A stretch of DNA of 60,000 bases, from contig NC_081412.1 in NCBI RefSeq assembly GCF_030272615.1, positions 481,504,872 through 481,564,871 of the forward strand. Direction: 5' to 3'. Position 1 is the stretch's first letter; every line of letters starts with the position of its first letter. The notes beneath the pieces are model-generated. The model ran no database searches, was not told the origin of the DNA, and worked only from the letters and a program-made list of their open reading frames with translations. Made by a program: the position numbers and the translations under genes. The DNA comes from Cryptomeria japonica (lineage: Eukaryota; Streptophyta; Pinopsida; Cupressales; Cupressaceae). Shown one piece after another: positions 12,830 to 22,469 of this stretch.

Positions 12830-13451
12830 CTATGCATAGGTCGAAGGAATAGGCTTCAAAGAATGATTTGCCCCTGTTACACAATTGAAGGCTATTAGAA
12901 TGTTCTTAGCTCTTGCAAGTTTCAAGAATTTGAAAGTTTATTAGATGGACATCAAACCAGCTTTTTTAAATGGAAATCTGGCAGAGGAAGTGTATATTGA
13001 TTAACCTGAAGGATTCATCCTGTTAGAGAATAAGGATTATGTTCGTAAATTGAAGAAGGTTCTTTACGGTCTAAAACAAGCTTTGAGGGCTTGTTATTCG
13101 AGATTAGACACGTATCTTCGAGAGTGAGGTTTCAAAAGAGCTATGCACAAGTCGAAGGAATAGGCTTCAAAGAAACATTTGCCCATGTTGCACAATTAAA
13201 GGCTATTAGAATGTTTTTAGCTCTTGCAAGTTTCAAGAATTTCAAAGTTTATTGGATGGACGTCAAATCAACTTTTCTAAATGGAAATTTGGAAGAGGAA
13301 GTGTATATTGAACAACCTAAAGGATTCATCCTGTTAGAGAATAAGGATTATGTTTGTAAAATGAAGAAGGTTCTTTATGGTCTAAAGCAAGCCTCAAGGG
13401 CTTGTTATTTGAGGTTAGACAAGCATATTTAGGAGCAAGGTTCCAAAAGGG
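12830..13451 (+). repeat. 311-bp tandem duplication in the reverse transcriptase region
   Basis: CTATGCATAGGTCGAAGG at 12,830 recurs at 13,141, and the copy ends (13,095-13,140 and 13,406-13,451) keep the same 311-bp offset. Each unit covers the RT segment from VEGIGFKE to the C-terminal end of the LYGLKQ motif. Copy 1 has three or more stops; copy 2 is nearly open. Confidence 0.85.
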
Positions 13452-13977
13452 GAATTGCGGACAACAATGTTTTATATCAAGAATGAAGGAGATATTGTTG
13501 ATTATTGTCGTCTATCTGGATGACATTATTTTTGGAGGAGACCGTGAGGAAATGTGCCAAGACTTTGCTTCTAACATGCAAAAGGAATTTGAAATGTCAA
13601 TGGTTGGTGAGTTATTTGATAAAGAGATTTTTATATCTCAAACCAAGTATGTTAAAGGGATGTTAAAGAAGTTCAAGATGGAAGATTGTATTCTAGTAAG
13701 TCCTCCTATGGTTACTGGTTGTAAATTGATAAAAAATGATGAATCTCTTGCAACAAATCAAACTATGTATACAGACATGATTGGAAGTTTGGTATATCTA
13801 ACAGCTACAAGGCCCAAAATTATGCAAGCAACTAGTTTGGTGGTACGGTTTCAGGCAGCTCTGAAGGAAACTAATGTCAATGTAGTCAAAAGAATATTGA
13901 AATATTTGTAGTTGACTATGAATTTTGGATTGTGGTATCAAATGCGGATTTGGTAGGCAATGTTGATGATAGGAAGA

Positions 13978-15751
13978 TGTAATGTCCCCATCCTAGTCAG
14001 GGACTTGGGATTGAGGAGTTAGCTTATTTTTGGACCCTTGTAGGCTAACAGAGAATGGATAAAGGGGCCAGTAATGCAGTATCTTGAGGAGTGGTCTGTC
14101 CATTTGTTCTAGTTCAGTGTTGAGTTCAGTTCTGGTCTTCGTTTCATTAGTTTCTGACACTTTATGAGGATTTCCTATTTTTAGGGAAAATTTGCTAAAA
14201 ATAGACATGGTCCTATTTTCATTGGCATGGCGAACTGTGACCCTAGCTTCTGACAGATTCAGTTTTCGAGCAATAATGAGAGATATAAATTTTTTAGTGG
14301 TTCCACAAGCATTTAATATTTTAATGAAATATTAATATAAAATCATAAAGTGCATCACTTAAATTTATTTAAGTGAAGATTTATTATCTCCTAAGCTAGG
14401 CATGGCTTTTAGGGTTAAGTTGGGAACCCTAAAAGCAAGTTATTATTTTTAAATCCCTAATTGCCAAAAATCGCACCTTTTGGGTATTTAGGCAGCCAAG
14501 ATGGAAATTAAACCTCATTCTTGATATTGAGCATTTGACATTTTCTCCTGAGCACTTGGCTATGGCGGCTAGGGTTTGGACCAGTTTTGGAGAGCGTGCA
14601 TTCTTCAAAATTCAGTAGCTTTGAGATTGTGAAAGATCAATCAAATTGTTGCAGCTTGGTTGGCTTCATTCAGAAGTCAAATTGAATTGAATTGGGGCAG
14701 ATTTGGCTTCTTACAAGGCAGATTTGTTGTAGGGTTTTCCTATTTACTGTTTTGTTGATTCTTTTGTGGTTTGGAGGCTTCTTTTCCCAAACACACAGCT
14801 TGCTCATTTATTGGCACCATCTTTCACTGTTTGGGTGTCCTAGCATTTAAATCTAAGTTACCGGTTTGGGTTCGAAGAACCCGGTAAGCTGGTATGGCAA
14901 AATTTTGAAAAGGGGTTTGGGTTCGTTTGGGTTCGGTAGTACAAAACCATGTAAATTCTTTATATATATATATTTTGATATTTGTGAAGCCTATAAGCAT
15001 GAATTAAAAATTTGCATGTCACATAGCATCATATAAACAACAAAACAAACACCAGTCTTCAACTCCTCCTCTTTGATCTTGGAAGCCAAATTTTGTTCAC
15101 CCTTTCTTCAACCTGCTCTCATAATACATATGTTTGCAACACAAATGAGGTGAAATGAGTGAATATAATGTTTTAGAAGTAACTTTTAGGATATAAGTTT
15201 CACTTTTTAGCAGGCGGAATTAAAAAAAGAAATTAAATTTTGCATATAATTTGCTTTTTTGGGCCGCCTAGCTGCCTGGGTTCTACCTGGGTCCGCCTGG
15301 GTTCGACCCGGGTTCGATTGGGTTCGACCAGGGATGAACCACCTCTGGGTTTTTCGAACCTTGGTCGAACCCAGTCTGAACCGGACCTGAACCAGGAACC
15401 CGTTCGAACCAGGACCGGTACCAGGGGGTCCAAGGGCGAACCCGGTAACTTAGATTTAAATAAGAGCAGATCTGAATTGTTCTAGAATAAAAATCAGAAC
15501 TTTGTAAGTTGCTGATTTATTCTTTCTTTTCAATAAATTGGCTAAGGACCTATGGGTATGCTTCTAAATTCTCCAATTCATTGTTTCAGTTGATTAAATT
15601 CATGTATTATTCAATATGTGTTGCAAATTAAAGAAACCCTCTTCTGCAACTTCTGTCTATTTCTGAAAGACCATCTTAATAATTAAAAATTACAAAGAAG
15701 ATCTACAAATTACAGCAGGTTGAAGAGTTGAACCAGCAAGGGTTCATCACA
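13978..15751 (+). mobile_element. Solo LTR in Copia A, split by a 601-bp hAT
   Basis: Starts TGTAATGTCCCCATCC and ends GGTTCATCACA. The 5-bp target duplication GAAGA is exact on both sides (13,973-13,977 and 15,752-15,756). No primer-binding site, internal region or second LTR is present, so it is a solo LTR left by recombination. Without the nested element it is about 1,165 bp. An AATAAA-like polyadenylation region follows the nested element (near 15,530). Orientation is inferred from the TG start and the polyadenylation signal. Confidence 0.85.
14853..15453. mobile_element. 601-bp non-autonomous hAT element (deletion derivative)
   Basis: Flanked by the exact 8-bp target duplication ATTTAAAT (14,845-14,852 and 15,454-15,461). 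Terminal inverted repeats start CTAAGTTACCGG on both ends. The left 210 bp match the left arm of the 3.37-kb hAT 2 (51,716-51,925), including the 'aaggggtttgggttcg' run and 'cacatagcatcatataaac'. The right 390 bp match its right arm (from about 54,695), including 'cagtcttcaactcctcct'. The transposase is cleanly missing, so movement would need an enzyme from a full-length relative. The right arm is rich in GGTTCGA-type subterminal motifs in both orientations, likely transposase binding sites by analogy with other hAT elements. Confidence 0.9.
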
Positions 15752-15756
15752 GAAGA

Positions 15757-15918
15757 ACACTAGTGGAGGAACATTCTTTCTCGACAATTGTCTTGTATCT
15801 TGGTTAAGCAAGAAACAAGCCTCAATTTCACTATCCACAACAAATGTAGAATATATTGTGGTAGCAGCTTGTTGTACACAAGTTCTATGGGTGAAATAGT
15901 CTTTGAAAGATATAAAGG
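15757..15918 (+). pseudogene. Copia A RNase H, first part
   Basis: Continues Copia A after the solo LTR: TSGGTFFLDNCLVSWLSKKQ, then SISLSTTNVEYIVVAACC and TQVLWVK, typical Copia RNase H text. A stop follows WVK, then SLKDIK up to the hAT 4 junction at 15,919. The RNase H Glu of the usual AEAEY segment is replaced by the NVEY version. Confidence 0.8.
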
Positions 15919-16416
15919 AGTGTTACTGGGAGACATGTCTCTTGACCCTTGGGATGTGTCTCTTGTCTCTCAAACGTTTTGGGAGTTTGTAGTGCATGGC
16001 GGGTGTGTGGGAGAGACCTCTCTTGCTGCCGTCTCCGATGACTCGTGAGGAAAAAGTGCATCTCTGGTTTACAAAAACAAAAACATGCCCCTCTTATGTT
16101 AAAAACGCCCGACCTAACCAAAAAATGACACGTTTTTCAGACTGTAGACAAAGCATGTGTGAAGATTATGCGATTCAAGCTAAGTGAAGATCAAACTGAT
16201 GCGCCAATTCGACTTTGAAACGAGAGTTAGCGGTTAGGGTTTCGATTCTCAAACTTTCGAGTTTTAGACTTTCTTGTTTGGTGTTTGCAAATTTATTTGA
16301 GTTTTGACACAATAGGTAAGATCGTAAGCCATTATTGTATTACATTAGGGTATCGGGTTTCCTGATTTGTATTTTCAAAATATGAATCAAGAAACCCAAA
16401 ACCCTAATGCAATATT

Positions 16417-18149
16417 TGTAGAGCACAAATATTTTGATTGGGGGGGGGGGGGGTGAATCAGTATATTAACAAACTTTTACTTTTTTCAACTTATCGTAAG
16501 CATATAACTTATCTCATAAATATATTCATTTGACATTATCATTCACATGAGATCTAACTACCAAGCATCACAAATAGAACACAAGATATATGTGGAAACC
16601 CTAATAAGAAAAACCTAGGTTGCCGGTTCGGGTTTGAAGAACCGGTATGCCGGTACGACAAAATTTTGAAGAGGGGTTTGGGTTCGTTAGTACAAAAACA
16701 ATGTAGAAATTATATATATATAATTAATAATATAATATATTATAATAATATCATTATCAATTTCAAGCAATATAGGGAGCTATCCCCATTAATGATAGCA
16801 CTTATCTTAAAAAAAAATAATATCATTATCATATATTTATAATATAATATAATATACATTATATTTTATTTTATAATAAAATTATAAATCAATAATATTA
16901 TATAATATAATATAATACAATATATAATAATATATCTATTATATAATATAGTATATCATATATCATTGAATTTTGATTTATTAAAAACTTGAAAATTAAT
17001 AACTAATAAACATAGTTTAAAATTAAAACATAAAATATAAAGATGTTTTATTTTGAAAAGAAAAATTTAAAATAAAGCAAACCTAAAGATTAAATAAAAC
17101 CGAATGTTAATTATTACGACATTTATTTTCTCCGTCGTTGGAGCAGACAGAGAAGACAGTCTGTGTATCGTTCCCCCTCGAATCAATTGGACTTGCAACT
17201 ATAGGTGTTCGTGGATAAAGAACAGCCTCGCTAGTGGCCACCACAAGAAATTTAGGAATCATTCCAGCGATTCTTCTCGTCTAACATGGAAAAAAACGCA
17301 AATATAAGGGCTTTTTATCAAATATATTTTTACAGAAAAAACTCTTTAAAACCCTACGAATTTTAAGCAAATGCTGTGACGTAGCGTATAGCTACTGGAT
17401 TTGCTGAACCGTATTCGTATTGTATACGAACCACGAATTGATTCGGGCAATACGGGGGCCTATATAGGCAAACCCGGTAACTCAGAGAAAAACCACGACA
17501 AATTAATGCTTTTATCTTTTACAATGTTTGTAGGCACCAACCTACTAGAGGCAGCAATGCCTAAGTTTGTGAGCACTAACCCACTGGAAGCACTAATACC
17601 CACTTTTGAATTTGTGAGCACTAACCCACTTGAGACACCAATCCCCACAATTTGTAGGGACCAACCTACTGGAGGCACCAACCCTCACTGCCAACTTAGC
17701 GAGAGACACCAATCTCTCCTTTAGGAAGCACCAACTTCAAAATTACGGTTCCACCTTCAATATGTTGCTTCTTCAATGGATGATGGATGATCTTTTCTCC
17801 ACGAGTTTCCTTCTTCAAACTGTTATTATGATGACATCAAATTTGCCACACAACTGATCATACATGAAACTCATTATAAATCTACCCTTCAATCTGCACT
17901 TATTCCTCTCTATAACTCTGTCAAAAACTCCTACAAATCTGTCTAAATCTTTATAATCTTCTTCTCTATTTCTGCATTAACATCCTCCTCTATATCTTCC
18001 ACAAATGTCTTTCAACTTCACTTATAAATACTTCATCATTTGAATGATCTTCATATTTTATTCCTTATTCTCTCCATACACACAACACCTCCCTCAAAGA
18101 TCTTCCTTTGCTGTCACAAGGTTTGAGTTCAAATTTGTGTTCACCAACA
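16417..18149 (-). mobile_element. Solo-type LTR inside hAT 4, split by an 871-bp hAT
   Basis: On the plus strand it starts TGTAGAGCACAAATATTTTG, followed by a 13-14-base G run (16,440-16,453), and ends GTTCACCAACA. The interior at 17,520-17,730 is the reverse complement of the 'ggttggtgcctc' motif found in the other Copia LTRs here, hence minus orientation. No primer-binding site follows on the inner side, which suggests a solo LTR. The flanks (atatt and ataaa) are not an exact duplication, so the edges are less certain than for the other LTRs. Confidence 0.55.
16615..17485. mobile_element. 871-bp non-autonomous hAT element
   Basis: Exact 8-bp target duplication AGAAAAAC (16,607-16,614 and 17,486-17,493). 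The ends start CTAGGTTGCCGG (left) and CTGAGTTACCGG (right, reversed), the same terminal family as hAT 2 and the 601-bp element. The left arm matches hAT 2 ('aggggtttgggttcgttag'). The middle (16,710-17,060) is almost pure AT, and the right arm carries a different sequence around GTATACGAACC. No transposase is present. Confidence 0.85.
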
Positions 18150-19065
18150 ATAAAATTCGGATGAAGTTTGGCAAGGAAAAATATTCGAAATTTTTTTTGT
18201 GATTAAATTCGTTTTATATAAAATTGATGTTTAAAAAATATAAATAATAAATCCTATAAGTAAAACAATATTATATTAAATTTAAACATTATAATAAATT
18301 TAAAAATATAAAATAAATATGTTCAAGAATTTAATCTAAATATTATTAATATATAATTGATAAATATATTAAATATACCCACTAATAAAACTTTGATATC
18401 TATATATATATATATATTTGATTGAATAAATATATTAAATATGTAGGACTTTAATATATGCTAAACTTCTCACATATATGAAACATATATTAAATATACT
18501 AATCTGCTTCCTCAAGTTGCGAATTTGGGCGGTATCGATCTGAATAAATCGTAGAGGGTTACACCTTCATCCGACTAGGAACCCGATGGTGACCATAGCA
18601 TACTTGAGAATGCTACCATATGGTAGAATTCGGTAGCCTACGGGGAGAATGTTGGAGTGAAGCGCTTGTAGAGAGCCATGAGAGAGCGAAAAAATGGAGT
18701 CAAAAAGCTCTAGGATTCGAAACCCTAGCCAGCTAATGTTGATAATCATTGTCCTCCTATGGAGCTCCACCTATGCATAGGCTTGAGTGAAAACGACGAC
18801 CAACAAAAATTCGTTCTTGGGCTTGCCTCGATGAGATAATATTGAACCACCCTTGCTTCAAAGGGGGCAAGAAAAAACGTTATTTTACAAAATATTTTAT
18901 TAAAAAAACCTATGCCCTTTACTCGTAAAATTATTTTCACGAATTTCAGTGAATTTTTGGTAATGTTTTGAAGTTTGCCGAATTTCAAAATTCATGGTTA
19001 AAATTTGGCGAACTTAGTGACATAGGGTGAAGCATTGTTATTCAATCTATCCATTGACCTACAAG
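18150..19065. other. Unassigned AT-rich stretch inside hAT 4
   Basis: 18,180-18,500 is AT-rich simple sequence. 18,540-18,960 is more complex, with short minus-strand frames but no recognisable product. The ends of the stretch carry similar motifs in opposite orientation (aattcggatgaagtttggc near 18,155 and agtttgccgaatttc near 18,970), so another small inverted-repeat element is possible. No target duplication was found. Confidence 0.35.
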
Positions 19066-19069
19066 ATTG

Positions 19070-20372
19070 ATGATTATCTCCATGTAGTATGGTGATGGAT
19101 GGGTGGACATATGCTAGAAATCGTCCACTACTTAATATCATGGTGACATGCAACAAAGGGCCTTGAAAAGAATGCAGATTTTCTTCATAACTAGCTATGT
19201 GACAACATTGAGGAGGTGGGAGCATCACGTGTAGTCCAAGTTGTTATCGATGTTGCCCCTGTTTGTAAAGCAACAAGTACGATGGTGCAAACAAAGTACA
19301 AGCATATATTTTGGACACCATTTATCGTACGTTTGCAAAGGTGGAACTTCTCAAACCAGTTGATTCATGGTTTTCTTCTTACTTTATTCTTCTTGACCGC
19401 CTTTGTGATGTCAATGGAGCTTTGTGTTCCATGGTTGTTAGTGATGCATGGGCAACTTGGTGGAAATCTACATCAGATACTGCAGTTGAGGTGAGAGGTT
19501 TGGTCCTTGATGATCATTTTTGGGTTGATGTGAGACATTTTGTGGAATTTATTAGGTCCATATTTGAGGTGATTAAATTTACAGACTCAAGCAAACCATG
19601 TTTGGGGGAAGTTTATGAAGAAATAGATTCCATGTGTGAAAGAGTAAAAAAAATAATTGATGCAAAAATTCCTTTATATCTTATGATAGAAGAAAAGTTA
19701 CATGGAAGATGAAACAAACTTAACACACCCCTTCATTGTGCTGCCCATGCGTTAAATCCTAAATGGATATTACACAATAGACCAATAAGAGGGCTCCACA
19801 TGAGGATAGAGAGGTAATGAAGGGATTTTGGGCTGCAATAAAAAAGATTTATGGTCAAGGGAGGATGTCTCAATTATAAGGAGTCAATGGAATATGTTTT
19901 TACTTGGGCAAGGTGATTTTGCTTTAGTAGATGCTTTATATGATGTGCAAGCAAAGAAAGACACTTTAGAGTGGTGGTGGAACCATGGAGGTGAAGCCCC
20001 AGAATTGCAATCACTTGCAATTCGATTGCTCTCACAAGTACTTAGCTCTTCATCTTGTGAGAGAAATTGGAGTACTTATGGTTATTCATTCACAAAAGGG
20101 GAATCGATTAGGGTCAAAGAAAGCAGAGAACTTGGTCTACATTCATAGCTCACTTCGTCTTTTCTCTCGCCTTTTGTTCAGCAAAATGGGAGCAAATTGC
20201 ACTTGACGAAGAAATTGCAGCCATGGGGGATGAAGCGGTTGAACCAAATGCCCTTAATGAATTGCCCCTAGTTCTACTACCATAAGAGGAACCTGAGTTA
20301 GAGAGTGATGAGTATCTGGAGACCATCCTAGCTGAGGACCTTGATATGGATATTCCAAACATATCAGAGTAG
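19070..20372 (+). pseudogene. hAT 4 transposase remnant (C-terminal two thirds)
   Basis: Starts near the first catalytic Asp (MDGWTYARNRPLLNIMV), breaks frame, and continues at 19,216 with the second Asp region (VVQVVIDVAPVC) and YKHIFWTP. It then reads KVELLKPVDSWFSSYFILLD, SMVVSDAWATWW, CLGEVYEEIDSMCERVKKII and a stop at 19,710. The dimerisation part follows: LEWWWNHGGEAPELQSLAIR and SSSSCERNWSTYGYS, including the catalytic Glu, then a frameshift to KKAENLVYIHSSLRL and an acidic tail ending at 20,372. No introns are evident here. The N-terminal BED finger is missing. Multiple frameshifts and stops make it inactive. Confidence 0.8.
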
Positions 20373-20755
20373 ATATATTTCTGATTTTTGTTTTTTCGTT
20401 TGTGTATCAGCATCAAACTATCAATATTTTTGGATTTCAATATGTAATGATAATCTGATATGAAATACGTAGTGTGAGTTTTGAGCTCTTTGACTCTTTA
20501 ACACAATAACATTTGACATTTGTGTATTTAAACTTGAAATTTAATGTTAATTTGTTACAGATTAGATATATTTCTGATTTTTGTTTTTCGTTTGTGTATC
20601 AGCATCAAACTATCAATATTTTTGGATTTCAATATGTAATGATAATCTGATATGAAATATGTAGTGTGAGTTTTGAACTCTTTGACTCGTTAACACAATA
20701 ACATTTGACATTTGTGTATTTAAACTTGAAATTTAATGTTAATTTGTTAAACTCA
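20371..20755 (+). repeat. 193-bp tandem duplication after the hAT 4 transposase
   Basis: AGATATATTTCTGATTTTTG at 20,371 recurs at 20,564. The two units are nearly identical (a handful of substitutions and one T fewer). It lies just after the transposase stop and is probably part of the hAT 4 3' non-coding region. Confidence 0.85.
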
Positions 20756-20920
20756 ACCACTATTCTTGTTTTCAATGTTCTATGTTGTGCTATTTTCTGA
20801 AAAATATTAAATTATACTAAAAGATGTCTCCAAGTACCTCCGTCTCCTATTTCTGCAAATTTGCCATAGCGGTACCCATCTCCTAAGTTTCCAAGTACCC
20901 CCGTCTCATAGTAACCTTGA
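20756..20920 (+). repeat. Right terminal region of hAT 4
   Basis: Contains repeated 'ccaagtacc' and 'ccgtctc' motifs (20,830-20,910), which in reverse resemble the GAGAC-rich left end at 15,925-16,040. This supports it as the right subterminal region of hAT 4. Confidence 0.5.
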
Positions 20921-20928
20921 TAGAATGG

Positions 20929-21128
20929 TTGAGGATGAGCATCCCATCCCCATTCTCTGTGATAATACATGTGCCATTGACATATCAAAGAATCTAGTTA
21001 TGTACTCAAGGACAAAGCACATTACGATTAAGTATCATTTCTTGTGGGAGCAAGTACTTGAACAAGAAGTAAAATTGGAGTATCTTGCTACAAAGGATCA
21101 CAAAGTCTCTTCCAAAAGAGACTTTTAA
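20929..21128 (+). pseudogene. Copia A RNase H, second part
   Basis: Restarts after hAT 4 with VEDEHPIPILCDNTCAIDIS, then SRTKHITIKYHFLWEQV and LEYLATKDH, the standard Copia RNase H C-terminal text with the catalytic Asp in LCDNT. The polypurine tract and LTR follow in order. Confidence 0.8.
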
Positions 21129-21373
21129 GTATGTAAGGGACAATTCGGGAGTGATGTCACTCTCATCCATTCACTAAGTTTTCATGAGAAGCATGTATTC
21201 AGGGGGAGCTATTCATTGTCTTATTCAGTTAGCCTTTGATACCTTTTTCCATTGATGTCAAGGGAAAATAAGTCAAGTAAAGGGGAGTATTTCAGTCAAG
21301 GGGAGTTGTTTGACCTAGGTGCTTTCAGAAGATCATTTTTTACATGGTTGCCATCAGTGACAAATGGGGAGAT

Positions 21374-22469
21374 TGTTGGAAATAATTGTCATTGATGTCA
21401 AAGGGGTTTTTGGTCTGCATAGGCTGATCCATGTTAAAAATGTTAAGAGGAGACAATGTTAAATATCACATACTTGTTCTTTGGGCTGAATTCCTTAGGC
21501 AAGGAAATAAATTAAATAAAAATATATATTTGTCTAAGAAGGCCGATCTCCTTGAAAAGACATGACAGTTGGTGAATGGGCATTTAAAATAATTGGTTCT
21601 CCCTCCTACTGGGATGACCTAAGCACCCAGCTTTGGGCAAAGAGAATTAAGTAATAAAATTATATGCTGCTGGCCAACCTTGTTAAAGGGAACAAATATT
21701 AATGCTGGCCGACCTAACTAGAGAGCTGTGACTGTTGGTGAAAAGGCATCTTGGAGGTGTATAAAATAGAGATGTTTTTGGATTATTTCAACAATCATTA
21801 ATTGAATATTATTCCTAATTTCAGAGCAGATTTACAGCAGAGAAGAGAAGCTTTATGGGAGCAGAATTTATGAGATCAATTAGTCACATTTTTGTGAAGT
21901 CTCCATGGTGAAATTATGCATGACTCATAAATGTATGTTGTGAAGATTTGGAGCAGATATTGTGCAGAACTGTGTGAAGATATACTAAAGATTTGAGAGC
22001 AACCATTGAAAATCTTATTGCAGATCTGAGTGGAGGTGTATTGCAGATCTAAGAGCAAAGTTGTAAAGAACATTTTGTTGATGTTCTGAGCAGATTTTGA
22101 AGATCATTTACAGCAGATCCAAAACACTGTTATTACTTTGCATTTCAAAGGTTGGTGCCTTCTACTTTGCGAGATTGGGAGGTTGGAGCCTCTCACTCAA
22201 GAGATTGGTGTATCTTACTAAGCTGGTGCTCAGTGGAGGGGATTGGTGTCTCTTGTGGGTTGGTGCCTACGAAGATTATAAGAAATTTCCTATACAAGCA
22301 ATATTCTGCAGTTGTTTTCTCCCGCAAGGGTTTCCATGTAAATAAAGCTTATGAAGTATTGCTATTGCTATTGCATCTAATCAAGTTTTGGAAAATAGAA
22401 GTTTGTTAATATAGTGATTCATCTAGCCCCCCCACCCACCTCCCTCTTTGTATAGTTGTGTACTCTTCA
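21374..22469 (+). mobile_element. 3' LTR of Copia A
   Basis: Starts TGTTGGAAATAATTGTC directly after the polypurine stretch AAATGGGGAGAT (21,362-21,373) and ends near 22,469 with GTACTCTTCA. The upstream 'aaggggag' stretches are typical of the region before a Copia 3' LTR. The second half carries the 'ggttggtgcc' and 'tcagtggaggg' motifs also seen at 6,995-7,330 and, reversed, at 17,520-17,730. The C-rich run at 22,425-22,440 corresponds to the G-run of the minus-strand LTRs. Confidence 0.75.

Larger units (their letters stand above)
10777..13977 (+). pseudogene. Copia A protease-integrase-reverse transcriptase remnant
   Basis: Starts with a Lys-rich gag tail, then the protease region WYVYGGCSRHMT, where the family has D-S-G, so the catalytic Asp is lost. 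The GAG-pre-integrase and integrase zinc region follows (WLWHRRLEHLNFDNL and CKQCQLGKQTRASF). The integrase core is shredded by stops from 11,760 to 12,560. Reverse transcriptase begins near 12,657 (WIKAMEEELDQIENETWELV), has the NGNLEEEVYIEQPKGF and LYGLKQASRACY motifs, and the catalytic box YLDDIIF at about 13,513. The later RT text (13,540-13,910) ends with RILKYL. Two internal tandem duplications are listed separately. Many stops and frameshifts make it inactive. Confidence 0.85.
15919..20920 (+). mobile_element. hAT 4: degraded plus-strand hAT element inserted in Copia A
   Basis: Its edges are set by where Copia RNase H stops and restarts. The ends form an imperfect inverted repeat (left AGTGTTACTGGGAGAC, right in reverse AAGGTTACTATGAGAC, 12 of 16 identical). 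The flanks tataaagg and tagaatgg look like a decayed 8-bp duplication (6 of 8). The left end has GAGAC/GTCTC-rich subterminal sequence (15,925-16,040). The interior holds an LTR (16,417-18,149) and a transposase remnant (19,070-20,372). The N-terminal transposase part is missing. Confidence 0.65.
10777..22469 (+). mobile_element. Copia A: plus-strand LTR retrotransposon in three pieces
   Basis: Protease, integrase and reverse transcriptase remnants (10,777-13,977), the first part of RNase H (15,757-15,918), the rest of RNase H (20,929-21,128) and a 3' LTR (21,374-22,469) line up in Copia order. The breaks fall at matching codons. Break 1 is a solo LTR flanked by GAAGA on both sides; removing it rejoins the codons for R-K-N-T-S-G-G. 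Break 2 is a hAT element whose flanks read gatataaagg and gatagaatgg and rejoin at the usual Copia text before the PIPILCDNT motif. The 5' LTR and gag were not found. Confidence 0.8.

Noticed and set aside
16440-16453. Long G run as a G-quadruplex or sequencing artefact
   Set aside because: The same position in related LTRs also has a G- or C-rich run (8,807-8,842, 22,425-22,440), so it is an LTR feature; its exact length is uncertain.
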